NCBI RefSeq assembly: GCF_003635165.1
Contig: NZ_ML058610.1
Location: forward strand, 82,860 to 146,859
Reading direction: 5' to 3'
Length of the DNA stretch: 64,000 bases
Source: Burkholderia sp. Nafp2/4-1b
GTDB taxonomy: Bacteria > Pseudomonadota > Gammaproteobacteria > Burkholderiales > Burkholderiaceae
Shown: one piece after another, positions 20,037 to 29,449 of the stretch
How positions within the stretch are numbered: the first letter of the stretch is position 1
How the letters are laid out: each line of letters begins with the position of its first letter
Made by a program: the position numbers and the translations under genes
Notes under the pieces: generated by a model
What the model saw: only the letters and a program-made list of their open reading frames with translations
Databases searched by the model: none
Told to the model about the DNA's origin: nothing

Positions 20037-21269
20037 TCAGACGCGCTTGAACACCAGCGTGCCGTTGGTACCGCCGAAGCCGAAGTTGTTCTTCACGGCC
20101 ACGTCGATCTTCATGTCACGTGCGGTGTTCGCGCAGTAATCGAGATCGCACTCGGGGTCCTGGTTGAAGATGTTGATGGTCGGCGGCGACACGTTGTTGT
20201 ACAGCGCCAGCACCGTGAACACCGACTCGAGGCCGCCCGCGCCACCCAGCAAGTGGCCCGTCATCGACTTCGTCGAGTTCACGACGAGCTTGTACGCATG
20301 CTCGCCGAAGGCCGCCTTCACCGCGTCGGACTCGTTCTTGTCGCCAAGCGGAGTCGACGTGCCGTGCGCGTTCAGGTACTGGACCTCGTCCGGGTTCACG
20401 CCGGCGTCGCGCAGGGCCGCGACCATGCAGCGGCGCGGACCGTCCATGTTCGGCGCGGTCATGTGGTACGCATCGCCCGTCATGCCGAAGCCCGAGACTT
20501 CCGCATAGATCTTCGCGCCGCGCGCCTTCGCCGATTCGTACTCTTCGAGCACCATCACACCAGAGCCCTCGCCCAGCACGAAGCCGTCGCGGTCCTTGTC
20601 CCACGGACGGGACGCAGCGGCCGGATCGTCATTGCGGGTCGACAGCGCACGGGCGGCCGCGAAGCCGCCGATGCCCAGCGGCGACACCGTCGATTCGGCG
20701 CCGCCCGCGACCATCACGTCGGCATCGCCGGCCTGGATCAGGCGCGCGGCGAGGCCGATGCTGTGCAGACCGGTCGTGCAGGCCGTGACGGCCGCGAGGT
20801 TGGGGCCCTTCAGGCCGAACATGATGCTCAGGTGACCCGAGATCATGTTGATGATCGAACCCGGCACGAAGAACGGCGAAATCCGGCGTGCGCCGCGATC
20901 GACGTAGGTCTGGTGCGTGTCTTCGATCATCGGCAGGCCGCCGATGCCGGAGCCGACCAGCACGCCGATGCGTTCCGCATTGGCTTCGTTCACTTCGAGG
21001 CCGCTGTCCCGGATGGCCTGGACGCCGGCTGCGATGCCGTAATGGATGAACGTATCCATGTTGCGGGCTTCCTTCGCCGGGATGTATTCCTCGGCGCTGA
21101 AACCCTTCACTTCGCCCGCGAAATGGCAGGCGAGGTTCGACGGATCGAACTTCGTGACGGTGGCGATGCCGGACTTGCCGGCGACGAGATTGGCCCAGCC
21201 GTCGGCAACATTATTGCCAACAGGCGAAATCAGCCCCAGGCCCGTAACGACAACACGACGGCGGCTCAC
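20037..21269 (-). CDS. fabF: 3-oxoacyl-ACP synthase II
   Basis: 410 residues; elongates acyl-ACP with malonyl-ACP in type II fatty acid synthesis and governs the 16:1 to 18:1 step. The catalytic triad is visible as C164 (AVTACTTG), H302 ([11 protein letters not shown]) and H339 (SMTGHLLG). The start is GTG at 21269 ([12 protein letters not shown]), chosen because AGAGG lies 5 bases upstream and the family begins there; an ATG at 21302 would add 11 atypical residues. It follows acpP after 160 bp containing a terminator-like hairpin. Confidence 0.97.
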   Translation of the reverse strand: MSRRRVVVTGLGLISPVGNNVADGWANLVAGKSGIATVTKFDPSNLACHFAGEVKGFSAEEYIPAKEARNMDTFIHYGIAAGVQAIRDSGLEVNEANAERIGVLVGSGIGGLPMIEDTHQTYVDRGARRISPFFVPGSIINMISGHLSIMFGLKGPNLAAVTACTTGLHSIGLAARLIQAGDADVMVAGGAESTVSPLGIGGFAAARALSTRNDDPAAASRPWDKDRDGFVLGEGSGVMVLEEYESAKARGAKIYAEVSGFGMTGDAYHMTAPNMDGPRRCMVAALRDAGVNPDEVQYLNAHGTSTPLGDKNESDAVKAAFGEHAYKLVVNSTKSMTGHLLGGAGGLESVFTVLALYNNVSPPTINIFNQDPECDLDYCANTARDMKIDVAVKNNFGFGGTNGTLVFKRV

Positions 21270-21296
21270 GGTAACCTCTTTTCCATTGGATGACAA

Positions 21297-21346
21297 AAGC
21301 AAAAGCCACAGTGGCCACAGGAACCAGCCCTGCGAGCCCTGTGGCT
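21297..21346 (-). terminator. Attenuator-like hairpin between acpP and fabF
   Basis: Arms AGCCACAG (21304-21311) and CTGTGGCT (21339-21346) form a stem. On the minus strand it is followed by TTTTGCTTTTG just before the fabF start. It probably ends a fraction of acpP transcripts and lowers fabF expression relative to ACP. The loop of 27 bases is large, but it includes a second complementary stretch (CCACAG / CTGTGG). Confidence 0.55.
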
Positions 21347-21429
21347 GTTAGTCCGTCCGGCGCGAATGCCGGCAGGATGGCGCGTCAATCGCGAAGATCG
21401 CGGCGACGTGGCGGACAAGCGCGAGGCGC

Positions 21430-21669
21430 TTACGCCTTGACGTTTGCGCGAGCGTAGTCGATCGCTTGCTGAACGGTCGTGATCTTCTCTGCTTCTTCGT
21501 CCGGGATTTCCATGCCGAACTCGTCTTCCAGAGCCATCACCAGTTCGACCGTGTCGAGCGAGTCCGCGCCCAGGTCGTTCACGAACGAAGCTTCGTTCTT
21601 GATCTCGGCTTCCGCGACGCCCAGTTGCTCAGCGACGATCTTCTTGACACGTTGTTCGATGTTATCCAT
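21430..21669 (-). CDS. acpP: Acyl carrier protein
   Basis: 79 residues, acidic and helical. The phosphopantetheine attachment serine is S37 in [15 protein letters not shown]. It carries growing acyl chains for FabD, FabH, FabG and FabF and is the acyl donor for PlsX. A strong ribosome binding site (GGAGGGG, 4 bases before ATG) fits its high expression. A 144-bp gap upstream, with a TAAAAT box at 21714-21709 on the minus strand, could hold its own promoter, although the -35 is poor. The enzyme that activates it, AcpS, lies further down the same run. Confidence 0.99.
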
Positions 21670-21813
21670 TACCCCTCCGAGGGAAAGTTCAGATTTACAA
21701 GTGCGCGCATTTTATCAGGTTTGCTGACGCCAAAACGCGCGTTGGCTTGATGGTGGATCAAGCGCCGATCCGCCTGAAAAACGGGATACGGCGCGGATGG
21801 TAAACGAAAATCG

Positions 21814-22563
21814 TTACGACATGTACATGCCGCCGTTCACGTGCAGCGTCGTGCCGGTGATGTAACCGGCCTGCGGCGATGCGAGGAACGTGACGGCATG
21901 GGCGATGTCTTCCGGGCTGCCGAGGCGGCCGAGCGGAATCTGGGTCTTGAGCGCGGCCTGCTGCTCTTCCGGCAGCGTTTTCGTCATGTCGGTGTCGATG
22001 AAGCCCGGCGCGACGCAGTTCACCGTGATGCCACGGCTGCCGATCTCACGTGCGAGCGCACGGGTCATGCCCGCGACGCCGGCCTTCGCGGCCGCGTAGT
22101 TGGCTTGGCCCGGGTTGCCGGCCGAGCCGACCACCGACGTGATGTTGATGATGCGGCCGCCGCGGGCCTTCATCATCGGGCGCAGCACCGCGCGCGACAG
22201 GCGGAACACCGACTTCAGGTTGGTGTCGATCACCGCGTCCCAGTCCTCGTCCTTCATCCGCATCGCGAGCTGGTCCTGCGTGATGCCCGCGTTGTTGACG
22301 AGCACGTGCAGCGCGCCGAACTCCTTCACGGTCGCATCGATCAGCGCTTCGGCAGCCGCCGCGTCGTTGACGTTCAGCACCGCGCCGCGGCCCGTCACGC
22401 CCGCTTCCGCGAACCCGGCGGTAATCGCGGCCGCGCCCGATTCGCTCGTCGCCGTGCCGATCACCGTCGCGCCCTGGCGCGCGAGTTCGAGCGCGATCGC
22501 CCGGCCGATGCCGCGCGATGCGCCGGTCACGATCGCGACCTGTTTATCGAGAGTCTTTTCCAT
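21814..22563 (-). CDS. fabG: 3-oxoacyl-ACP reductase
   Basis: 249 residues, an NADPH-dependent short-chain dehydrogenase that performs the first reduction of each fatty acid elongation cycle. Cofactor motif GASRGIGRAI (14-23), NNAG (90-93) and catalytic S143, Y156 and K160 are all present. It lies 36 bp after fabD and upstream of acpP, the conserved fabD-fabG-acpP order. Confidence 0.98.
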   Translation of the reverse strand: MEKTLDKQVAIVTGASRGIGRAIALELARQGATVIGTATSESGAAAITAGFAEAGVTGRGAVLNVNDAAAAEALIDATVKEFGALHVLVNNAGITQDQLAMRMKDEDWDAVIDTNLKSVFRLSRAVLRPMMKARGGRIINITSVVGSAGNPGQANYAAAKAGVAGMTRALAREIGSRGITVNCVAPGFIDTDMTKTLPEEQQAALKTQIPLGRLGSPEDIAHAVTFLASPQAGYITGTTLHVNGGMYMS

Positions 22564-22599
22564 GAATCGAATATCCGTCTCTTGAGGAAAGGCGCCGCG

Positions 22600-23532
22600 T
22601 CAGGCGGTCGCCAGCTTCAGCGCTTCGTCGAGCGACGCCGGATCGAACACCGATGCGCCGACCAGATTGCCGTCGATGCGCTTCGTCAGTCCTGCCAGCA
22701 CCTTGCCCGGACCGCATTCGATCACGTGCGTGACGCCCGTGGCCGCGATGTGCTGCACGCATTCGACCCAGCGCACCGGGCCCGCGGCCTGGCGCACCAG
22801 CGCATCCTTGATCGCGGCCGGGTCGCTCACCACCGCGACGTCGATGTTGTTGACGACCGGGATCTGCGGTGTCTTCACGTCGACGTTCGCCAGATAGTCG
22901 CGCAGCTGGTCCGACGCCGGCTTGAGCAGCGACGAATGGAACGGAGCCGACACCGGCAGCGGCAGCGCGCGCTTCGCACCCTTCGCCTTCGCGATCTCGC
23001 ACGCCTTCTCGACGGCCGCCTTCGCGCCCGCGATCACGACCTGCGCCGGCGCGTTGAAGTTCACGGCTTCGACGACGCCCGCTTCCGCGGCTTCGGCGCA
23101 CACCGCGCGCACCGTATCGTCATCGAGACCCAGGATCGCGGCCATGCCGCCCTGACCGACCGGCACGGCCGTCTGCATCGCCTGCGCGCGAAAACGCACG
23201 AGCGGCACCGCGTCCTTGAACGCGAGCGCGCCCGCGGCGACGAGCGCCGTGTATTCGCCGAGGCTGTGGCCCGCGACGATCGACGGCGCCGGGCCGCCGG
23301 CCTGCTGCCACGCGCGGAAGCACGCGTAGGCGGCCGTCAGCATCACGGGTTGCGTGTTGGTGGTCAGATTCAGTTCTTCGGCCGGACCTTCGGCGATCAG
23401 CTTGCCGAGATCCTGATTGAGTGCATCGGAGGCTTCCTGGAGCGTCTCGCGCACGACGGCCAGGTCGGCGAATGCGTTGAGCATGCCGACCGACTGCGAG
23501 CCCTGCCCCGGAAAAACGAATGCAAATTTCAT
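22600..23532 (-). CDS. fabD: Malonyl-CoA:ACP transacylase
   Basis: 310 residues; loads malonate from CoA to ACP. Nucleophile S90 in GHSLGEYTAL, oxyanion-region PGQGSQ at residues 8-13 and the downstream VSAPFHSSLL with the catalytic histidine are present. It lies 85 bp after fabH and 36 bp before fabG. The fabH-fabD gap contains a GC-rich inverted repeat without a T-run, unlikely to be a terminator. Confidence 0.98.
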   Translation of the reverse strand: MKFAFVFPGQGSQSVGMLNAFADLAVVRETLQEASDALNQDLGKLIAEGPAEELNLTTNTQPVMLTAAYACFRAWQQAGGPAPSIVAGHSLGEYTALVAAGALAFKDAVPLVRFRAQAMQTAVPVGQGGMAAILGLDDDTVRAVCAEAAEAGVVEAVNFNAPAQVVIAGAKAAVEKACEIAKAKGAKRALPLPVSAPFHSSLLKPASDQLRDYLANVDVKTPQIPVVNNIDVAVVSDPAAIKDALVRQAAGPVRWVECVQHIAATGVTHVIECGPGKVLAGLTKRIDGNLVGASVFDPASLDEALKLATA

Positions 23533-23617
23533 ATCGTCCCCAATTGAATCGATTCGGACGGCGCGCGCGAACGGCGCGCCGGTTCGGGATCCGCGCGCAG
23601 CAGTTGCGCGCCGCGGA

Positions 23618-24607
23618 TCAGAAGCGGAAGACCGACGCGCCCCAGGTGAAGCCGCCGCCGACGCCTTCGATCAGCACGTGCTGACCGCGCTGGATGCGAC
23701 CGTCGCGCACCGCGACGTCGAGCGCCAGCGGGATCGACGCAGCCGACGTGTTGCCGTGCTGGTCGACCGTCACGACCATGCGCTCCTGCGGCAGGCCGAG
23801 CTTGCGGCAGGTGCTGGTCATGATGCGGATGTTGGCCTGGTGCGGAATCAGCCAGTCGACTTGCTCGGGCGCAAGATTCGCCTTGGCGAGCGCCTCGATC
23901 GCGACCTTCTCGAGCACGTTGACCGCGAGCTTGAACACGGCCTGCCCGTCCATGTACAGGAACGCGCTGCCGTCGATCACGCCGCGATTGACGTTGCCCG
24001 GCGTGCACAGAATGTTCGAGTAGCTGCCGTCCGCGTGCAGCGCGCTGCCCAGCACGCCCGGCTCTTCCGACGCGGACAGGATCACCGCGCCCGCGCCGTC
24101 GCCGAACAGCACGCAGGTCGTGCGGTCCTTGAAGTCGAGAATGCGCGAGAACGTCTCCGCGCCGACGATCAGTGCCGTGCGATGCTGGCCGCTGCGGATG
24201 AAGCTGTCGGCCGTGGCCATCGCATATGCGAAGCCCGAGCACACGGCCTGCACGTCGAACGCGGCGCCGCCGCTCTTGATGCCGAGCTTGTTCTGCAGCA
24301 GGCACGCGGTGCTGGGGAACACGAAATCGGGGGTCGAAGTCGCGACGATGATCAGGTCGATCGACTGCGGATCGATGTCGGCGGCCTCGATCGCGCGCCG
24401 CGCCGCTTCGAGCGCGAGATCGCTCGTCGTGACGTCCGGTGCGGCGAAATGGCGCGCGTGGATGCCCGTACGCGCAACGATCCACTCATCGCTCGTCTCG
24501 ATGCCTTCCTTCGCGAGACGATCGGCGAGCTGCTGGTTCGTGACGCGGTCGGGCGGCAGATAGCTGCCCGTGCCGAGCACGCGGGAATAGAGAGTCGATT
24601 GGGCCAT
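23618..24607 (-). CDS. fabH: 3-oxoacyl-ACP synthase III
   Basis: 329 residues; starts fatty acid synthesis by condensing acetyl-CoA with malonyl-ACP. The Cys-His-Asn triad is C123 ([11 protein letters not shown]), H256 ([10 protein letters not shown]) and N286 (QHGNTSAA). Its ATG directly follows the plsX stop codon with no gap, so the two are coupled. Confidence 0.98.
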   Translation of the reverse strand: MAQSTLYSRVLGTGSYLPPDRVTNQQLADRLAKEGIETSDEWIVARTGIHARHFAAPDVTTSDLALEAARRAIEAADIDPQSIDLIIVATSTPDFVFPSTACLLQNKLGIKSGGAAFDVQAVCSGFAYAMATADSFIRSGQHRTALIVGAETFSRILDFKDRTTCVLFGDGAGAVILSASEEPGVLGSALHADGSYSNILCTPGNVNRGVIDGSAFLYMDGQAVFKLAVNVLEKVAIEALAKANLAPEQVDWLIPHQANIRIMTSTCRKLGLPQERMVVTVDQHGNTSAASIPLALDVAVRDGRIQRGQHVLIEGVGGGFTWGASVFRF

Positions 24608-25714
24608 TTATGCTTTAGAGGATTGCGCAGCGGAAGGTTCGGCGTGATGGCCTGCGGCAGGGCTCGTCTGGCCCGCGCCGCCCGCGTCGTGTTCGCCGTC
24701 GCCGAGCGACACCGAATTATCCGCCATCGCGCGCGTGAGGCGCTCCAGCACGCCGTTTTTGACGGCATCATACCCGCGTTTGATCGCCCACTCAAACGCG
24801 TAGGCATCGGCCGAACCGTGGCTTTTGATCACGAGGCTTTTCAGCCCCAGCAGCGCCGCGCCGTTGTACTGGCGATGGTCGACGCGCTTCTTGAAACGCA
24901 TCAGCACCGGCAGCGCGAGCAACGCCATGAATTTCGACATCAGCGATCGGCCGAACTCTTCGCGGATGATGTCGGACAGCATCTGCGCGAGCCCTTCAGA
25001 CGTCTTCAGCGCGACGTTGCCGACGAAGCCGTCGCACACGATCACGTCGACCGTGCCCTTGTAGATGTCGTTGCCTTCGACGTTGCCGCGGAAATTCAGC
25101 GTGCTGGCGCGCAGCAGTTCGCCTGCGCGCTTGATCGTCTCGTTGCCCTTGATGACCTCTTCGCCGATGTTCAGAAGGCCGATCGTCGGACGCTCCTTGC
25201 CTTCGAGCGCGGCGACGAGCGCGTGCCCCATCTCCGCGAACTGCAGCAGGTGCTGCGGCTCGCAGTCGACGTTCGCGCCGAGGTCCAGCATCATCGTGTA
25301 GCCGGTCGGGTTCGGCAGCGCGAACGCGATCGCAGGCCGCTCGATGCCGGGCAGCGTCTTGAGCACATAACGGGAAACGGCCATCAGCGCGCCGGTGTTG
25401 CCGGCGGAAATACAGGCCTGGGCCGCGCCTTCCTTGACGTGGTTGAGCGCGACACGCATCGAAGAATCCTTCTTCTTGCGCAGCGCCACTTCGACAGGGT
25501 CGTCCATCGCCACGACTTCGGTGGCGGGCACGATGGTCAGCGCGGGATCGTCGAGGGCTTTCAGCTTTTTCAGCTGAGCGCGGATCGCGCTTTCGATGCC
25601 GACGAGCATCAGGTGCGCATCAGGATGCGCGCGGACGAACTTGACTGCCGCGGGAACGGTCACGGACGGGCCGTGGTCGCCTCCCATGCAATCGATTGTG
25701 AGCTTTACGGTCAT
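24608..25714 (-). CDS. plsX: Phosphate acyltransferase
   Basis: 368 residues; converts acyl-ACP to acyl phosphate for PlsY and so links fatty acid to phospholipid synthesis. Starts [16 protein letters not shown], the family N-terminus. [14 protein letters not shown] and the Gly-rich [16 protein letters not shown] are visible. The last 25 residues are an Ala/Gly-rich, probably disordered tail. It is 129 bp downstream of rpmF, with a terminator-like hairpin between them, and directly abuts fabH. Confidence 0.97.
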   Translation of the reverse strand: MTVKLTIDCMGGDHGPSVTVPAAVKFVRAHPDAHLMLVGIESAIRAQLKKLKALDDPALTIVPATEVVAMDDPVEVALRKKKDSSMRVALNHVKEGAAQACISAGNTGALMAVSRYVLKTLPGIERPAIAFALPNPTGYTMMLDLGANVDCEPQHLLQFAEMGHALVAALEGKERPTIGLLNIGEEVIKGNETIKRAGELLRASTLNFRGNVEGNDIYKGTVDVIVCDGFVGNVALKTSEGLAQMLSDIIREEFGRSLMSKFMALLALPVLMRFKKRVDHRQYNGAALLGLKSLVIKSHGSADAYAFEWAIKRGYDAVKNGVLERLTRAMADNSVSLGDGEHDAGGAGQTSPAAGHHAEPSAAQSSKA

Positions 25715-25737
25715 GGAATGCGACGAATTTCAGGCAC

Positions 25738-25768
25738 AAAAAAGCGGCAGTTGAATGCCGCCTTTTTG
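25738..25768 (-). terminator. Attenuator-like hairpin between rpmF and plsX
   Basis: Arms GCGGCA and TGCCGC with a 6-base loop, flanked by A-run and T-run so that on the minus strand the stem is followed by TTTTTTG. It lies 24 bases upstream of the plsX start, so partial termination would let the ribosomal protein gene outpace the fab genes. Confidence 0.65.
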
Positions 25769-25843
25769 TTGAGCCAGGAAAGTGTCAAGCGAACCAGTTG
25801 TCACGCGAACGGCCAGCGTAGCGCGCAACGCGTGACTTGACGC

Positions 25844-26023
25844 TTAGTCGTTCTTCGTCTTGACGACTTTCTTGCCGCGATAGTAGCCGTTCGGGCTGAC
25901 GTGGTGACGCAGGTGCACTTCACCCGTGCTCGGCTCGACTGCCAGCGGCGCTGCCGTCAGGAAATCGTGCGAACGATGCATGCCGCGCTTCGACGGCGAC
26001 TTCTTGTTTTGCTGGACTGCCAT
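25844..26023 (-). CDS. rpmF: 50S ribosomal protein L32
   Basis: 59 residues, basic, beginning [20 protein letters not shown] and ending near VVKTKND, the usual length and sequence of bL32. It lies between yceD and plsX, as in E. coli, which links ribosome supply to lipid synthesis. The zinc-binding cysteines found in some L32 proteins are absent, so this is the zinc-independent form. Confidence 0.97.
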
Positions 26024-26121
26024 GACTAACTCCTAAATAATTTTCCGGATTCTAACACAGCCCGATCCGGCGCTTAACTACCCTGGCCCAAAGCCCTTAC
26101 GCCTTCCCGCGCCACAACTGC

Positions 26122-26757
26122 TTAGTGTTTCTTGTTGCCGTCCCCGTCCTTCTTCAGCGCTTCCAGCGCTGCGAACGGATTCGGCCGTTTGCCTTCGTCC
26201 TCGTCTTCGGCGGACTCGTCGTCCGCGTCTTCCGAAGGACCGCTCGCACCCGACACGAGGCTTTCGTGAACTGCCGGGCAAACCTCGTGCCTGGGCACGA
26301 GCGGCAACGAAAGCAGCAATTCCTCTTCGATCAAGTCGACGAGATCGAACTGGCGTGAACCCACGATCACATCGGCTTCATCGTCGTCGAGCGGAAATTC
26401 TTCAGCTTCGTCTTCGGTCGCAACGACCCGGTACGTCATGTCGACGTCGAACGTCTGGTCGTACGGGGTCACGCAGCGCTGGCACGTGAGCCATGCATGG
26501 CCGTGCACCGCGAGCCGCAGATACGGCTGCTGCCCATCGGCGCCGTCGTCCTGCAACTCCTTCTGGGTGAACCCTTCCGCCTGCCACGTGAAGACCGTGT
26601 CGCGATCGGGCGCGTCCGCCGGCACTTCGTTCAACATGCGCGGCAGTTGCGCCAGGCGCACCGCGCCGGCTGCCTGCCGCCCGCTGCGGGCGAATTCGAA
26701 CAGATCGACTGCGTGCGGATCAAGCGATGCCGCCGGCTTGCCAGAAGAAGTGTTCAT
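26122..26757 (-). CDS. yceD: YceD/DUF177 family protein (23S rRNA accumulation protein)
   Basis: 211 residues from the ATG at 26757; an upstream in-frame start at 26832 would add 25 untypical residues. The DUF177 pattern is seen: LTCQRCVTPYDQTFDVDMTY in the middle with the CxxC pair, then an acidic block (EDEAEEFPLDDDEADV) and a DLIEEELLLSLPLVPRHE stretch. The C-terminal end is acidic and lysine-rich. The family is linked to 23S rRNA levels in E. coli and plants. It heads the operon, 98 bp upstream of rpmF, and sits 166 bp downstream of a clear sigma-70 promoter. Confidence 0.9.
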   Translation of the reverse strand: MNTSSGKPAASLDPHAVDLFEFARSGRQAAGAVRLAQLPRMLNEVPADAPDRDTVFTWQAEGFTQKELQDDGADGQQPYLRLAVHGHAWLTCQRCVTPYDQTFDVDMTYRVVATEDEAEEFPLDDDEADVIVGSRQFDLVDLIEEELLLSLPLVPRHEVCPAVHESLVSGASGPSEDADDESAEDEDEGKRPNPFAALEALKKDGDGNKKH

Positions 26758-26922
26758 GTTGCGCTCCTGCCTACAGGCTGACTTGCGGGATCCGGCTTGT
26801 CGGGCGCCGCTCATCTGGCGCTGCCCACGCACGTGATCTACGCCACGTCCGATTGACGTACTTTACTTCCGAAGACCCGGCAGGCGCCACCACAGCGAAA
26901 GCCTGCCGACGAAAAGCGGGAA

Positions 26923-26951
26923 AGCATACCTGTTTTACCTTTTGCGGTCAA
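26923..26951 (-). promoter_or_regulatory. Sigma-70 promoter for yceD-rpmF-plsX-fab operon
   Basis: On the minus strand TTGACC (26951-26946) and TATGCT (26928-26923) are separated by exactly 17 bases. Transcription would start near 26916, leaving a leader of about 160 bases before yceD. This is the best -35/-10 pair in the yceD/maf divergent region. Confidence 0.75.
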
Positions 26952-27014
26952 TCACTTATGCTTGCGCCCTCGCAACACCGCTTCACACCCGACGACTCAC
27001 CGACCCAACCGACC

Positions 27015-27644
27015 ATGCCGGATACCGTTTGCCGCCAGCCGCGGCTGATTCTCGCCTCCAGTTCCCGCTACCGCCGCACTCTCCTCGAGCGCCTCGGCCT
27101 GCGGTTCGACGTCGTGTCGCCCGACCTCGACGAAACCCCGCTCGCGGGCGAAACGCCGGCCGCTACCGCACTGCGCCTCGCCGGCGCGAAGGCCCGCGCG
27201 GTCGCCGCGACGATCGATGCGCCGGACGGCGTGCTCGTGATCGGGTCGGACCAGGTCGCGACGTTCGACGGCCTCCAGATCGGCAAGCCGGGCACTCACG
27301 AACGCGCGCTCGCGCAACTCCTGTCGATGCAGGGCCGCGACGTCGAGTTCCACAGCGCGCTCAGCCTGTATGACAGCCGCACCGGCGAAACGCAGAGCGA
27401 GGATGTCGTCACGCACGTGCGCTTCCGCTCGCTGCCCGAAACCGAACTCGATGCGTACCTGCGCGCGGAAACGCCGTACGACGTCGCCGGCAGCGCGAAA
27501 TCCGAAGGGCTCGGTATCGCGCTGCTCGACGCGATCGATTCCAACGACCCGACGGCGCTCGTCGGCCTGCCGCTGATCGCGCTCACGCGGATGCTGCGCG
27601 CCGTCGGTTATCCGCTGTTCGCACCCCAAGGAGACCGCACATGA
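27015..27644 (+). CDS. Maf-family nucleotide pyrophosphatase (YceF type)
   Basis: 209 residues. Maf proteins hydrolyse non-canonical or modified nucleoside triphosphates; the YceF subgroup prefers 7-methyl-GTP in E. coli. The N-terminal signature LILASSSRYRRTLLERLG, the SPDLDE segment, and IGSDQVA are present. The ATG at 27015 (MPDTVCRQPRL) is chosen over the in-frame ATG at 26958, whose extra residues are not family-like. It is divergent from yceD, the same neighbour as in E. coli yceF/yceD. Its stop overlaps the next start (ATGA). Confidence 0.9.
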   Translation: MPDTVCRQPRLILASSSRYRRTLLERLGLRFDVVSPDLDETPLAGETPAATALRLAGAKARAVAATIDAPDGVLVIGSDQVATFDGLQIGKPGTHERALAQLLSMQGRDVEFHSALSLYDSRTGETQSEDVVTHVRFRSLPETELDAYLRAETPYDVAGSAKSEGLGIALLDAIDSNDPTALVGLPLIALTRMLRAVGYPLFAPQGDRT

Positions 27645-28363
27645 CCGCCGGCACGCTCTATCTCGTCCCGAACACGCTCGGCGACGGCGACGCATCGATG
27701 CTCGCCGCCGTGCTCCCCGCAGCCGTGCAGGCGCGCGCCGGCACGCTCGGCTATTACATCGGCGAAAACGCGAAAACGACCCGCGCGTTCCTGAAGAAGA
27801 TCGGCACGACGCGGCCGATCCAGGAAATCGAAATCCGCGAGCTGAACGTCAACACGCCGGCCGGCGAGATCGACCGGCTGCTCGCACCGGTGCTTTCGGG
27901 CGCGGACGCCGGGCTCGTATCCGAAGCCGGCTGCCCGGCCGTTGCCGACCCAGGCGCGCTGCTGGTGCGCCGTGCGCACGAGCGCGGCGTGAAGGTCGTG
28001 CCGCTCGTCGGGCCGAGTTCGATCCTGCTCGCGCTGATGGCGTCGGGCCTGAACGGCCAGAGCTTTGCGTTCAACGGCTATCTGCCGGTCGATGCGGCCG
28101 CGCGCGCGAAACGCCTGCGCGAACTCGAGCAGGTGTCGCGCAAGGGCCGCCAGACGCAGATCTTCATCGAGACGCCGTACCGCAACCAGGCGATGCTGGA
28201 CACGCTCGTCGCGACCTGCGCGCCGTCGACGCAGATCTGCGTCGCGGCCGACCTTACCCTCGAAACCGAGACGATCGCGAGCCGCTCGGCGGCCGACTGG
28301 AAAAAGGCGCCCGCGCCCAATCTGCAGAAGCGCCCCGCCATCTTCCTGCTGCTCGCGAACTGA
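27641..28363 (+). CDS. RsmI-like SAM-dependent methyltransferase
   Basis: 240 residues of the tetrapyrrole methylase fold. It begins with LYLVPNTLGDGD, has AGLVSEAGCPAVADPG and LVGPSSILLALMASGLNGQSFAFNGYLP, which match the RsmI side of the family (16S rRNA 2'-O-methyltransferase). It is shorter than true RsmI (about 285) and lacks its C-terminal domain. In Burkholderia such short paralogues follow maf. The exact substrate is uncertain. It has a strong AAGGAG 6 bases before the ATG and overlaps maf by 4 bp. Confidence 0.82.
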   Translation: MTAGTLYLVPNTLGDGDASMLAAVLPAAVQARAGTLGYYIGENAKTTRAFLKKIGTTRPIQEIEIRELNVNTPAGEIDRLLAPVLSGADAGLVSEAGCPAVADPGALLVRRAHERGVKVVPLVGPSSILLALMASGLNGQSFAFNGYLPVDAAARAKRLRELEQVSRKGRQTQIFIETPYRNQAMLDTLVATCAPSTQICVAADLTLETETIASRSAADWKKAPAPNLQKRPAIFLLLAN

Positions 28364-28391
28364 CGGTACGCCCGCGCGGCAACTTCGCGGC

Positions 28392-28410
28392 ACGGGGCGC
28401 CCGGCCCCGT
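28392..28410. terminator. GC hairpin between convergent genes
   Basis: ACGGGGC and GCCCCGT arms with a 5-base loop between the convergent methyltransferase and sppA genes. No T-run, so at most a weak terminator. Confidence 0.3.
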
Positions 28411-28432
28411 TCACCGCCGCGCCGGCCGTCGC

Positions 28433-29425
28433 TCAGCGCAGGCTGAACGATGCGCCGCCCGCGGCGAGCGCCTTCATCGCCGCACCGCCGACCGCCGCGC
28501 CGAACTTGCGCGCGACGCGGTTCGTCAGGCTTTCCTTCACCGTATAGTCGACCTGATCCGGCGCCTTCAGCACGTCGCGCGCGACCGTGTCGGTCGTGCC
28601 GTAGCCGTCGGCCAGCCCGAGCTCGACGCTCTTCTCACCCGTCCAGAACAGACCCGAGAACATGTCGGGCGTTTCATGCAGCCGCTTGCCGCGGCCCTCC
28701 TTCACGGCCTTGATGAACTGCGCATGGACCTGGTCGAGCAGTTCCTGCGCATGGGCGTCCATCTTCGGCGTCTCGGGCGAGAACGGATCGTAGAAGCCCT
28801 TGTTTTCACCCGACGTGTGCAGGCGGCGGTCGACGCCGAGCTTGCCCATCAGGCCGGTGAAGCCGAAACCGTCCATCAGCACGCCGATCGAGCCGATGAT
28901 GCTCGCCTTGTCGACGAAGATCTTGTCGGCGGCGGACGCGATGTAATAGCCGCCCGACGCGCACATGTCGGTCACGACCACGTACAGCGGCTTGTCCGGA
29001 TACTTCGTGCGCAGCCGGCGGATCTCGTCGTACACCATCCCGGCCTGCACGGGGCTGCCGCCCGGGCTGTTGATCCGCAGCACGACGCCGACCGTGCCGC
29101 TGTCGTCGAACGCGGCATCGAGCGCGGTGTTGATGTCGTCGGCGTTCGCGTTGGTGCCGGCCGCGATCTCGCCGTCGATCGTCACGAGCGCCGTGTGGCG
29201 GCCGCTCGCCGAAAACTTCGAGTCGCTCGAGAAATCGATCAGCGCGAACGCGAACAGCACGAACACGCCGAGGAACGCGAAGCGGAAGAAGATCTTCCAG
29301 CGCCGCGCCGCGCGCTGTTCCTTGACGGCCGCGAGCGCGATCCGCTCGAGCGCCGCGCGCTCCCAGTTCGGTTCGCGGCTGTCGGGACGGGACGAGGAAT
29401 CAGGGGTATTCGGTTGGTCGGCCAT
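28433..29425 (-). CDS. sppA: Signal peptide peptidase SppA-like protease (family S49)
   Basis: 330 residues, the short single-domain S49 form. One membrane helix at about 44-64 anchors it, with the protease domain in the periplasm. S157 in MCASGGYYIASAADKI and K209 (SGENKGFYDPF) have the same 52-residue spacing as the Ser-Lys dyad of Bacillus SppA. It cleaves residual signal peptides in the membrane. It is first transcribed after the Rieske gene (24 bp) in a minus-strand cluster with gph-like and rluC. Confidence 0.93.
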   Translation of the reverse strand: MADQPNTPDSSSRPDSREPNWERAALERIALAAVKEQRAARRWKIFFRFAFLGVFVLFAFALIDFSSDSKFSASGRHTALVTIDGEIAAGTNANADDINTALDAAFDDSGTVGVVLRINSPGGSPVQAGMVYDEIRRLRTKYPDKPLYVVVTDMCASGGYYIASAADKIFVDKASIIGSIGVLMDGFGFTGLMGKLGVDRRLHTSGENKGFYDPFSPETPKMDAHAQELLDQVHAQFIKAVKEGRGKRLHETPDMFSGLFWTGEKSVELGLADGYGTTDTVARDVLKAPDQVDYTVKESLTNRVARKFGAAVGGAAMKALAAGGASFSLR

Positions 29426-29449
29426 GCGGTGGTGTCGTCAGTCGGGTCG

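Noticed and set aside
23581..23620. GC-rich inverted repeat GATCCGCG/CGCGGATC between fabH and fabD as terminator
   Set aside because: No T-run, includes the fabH stop codon, and the genes are tightly spaced.
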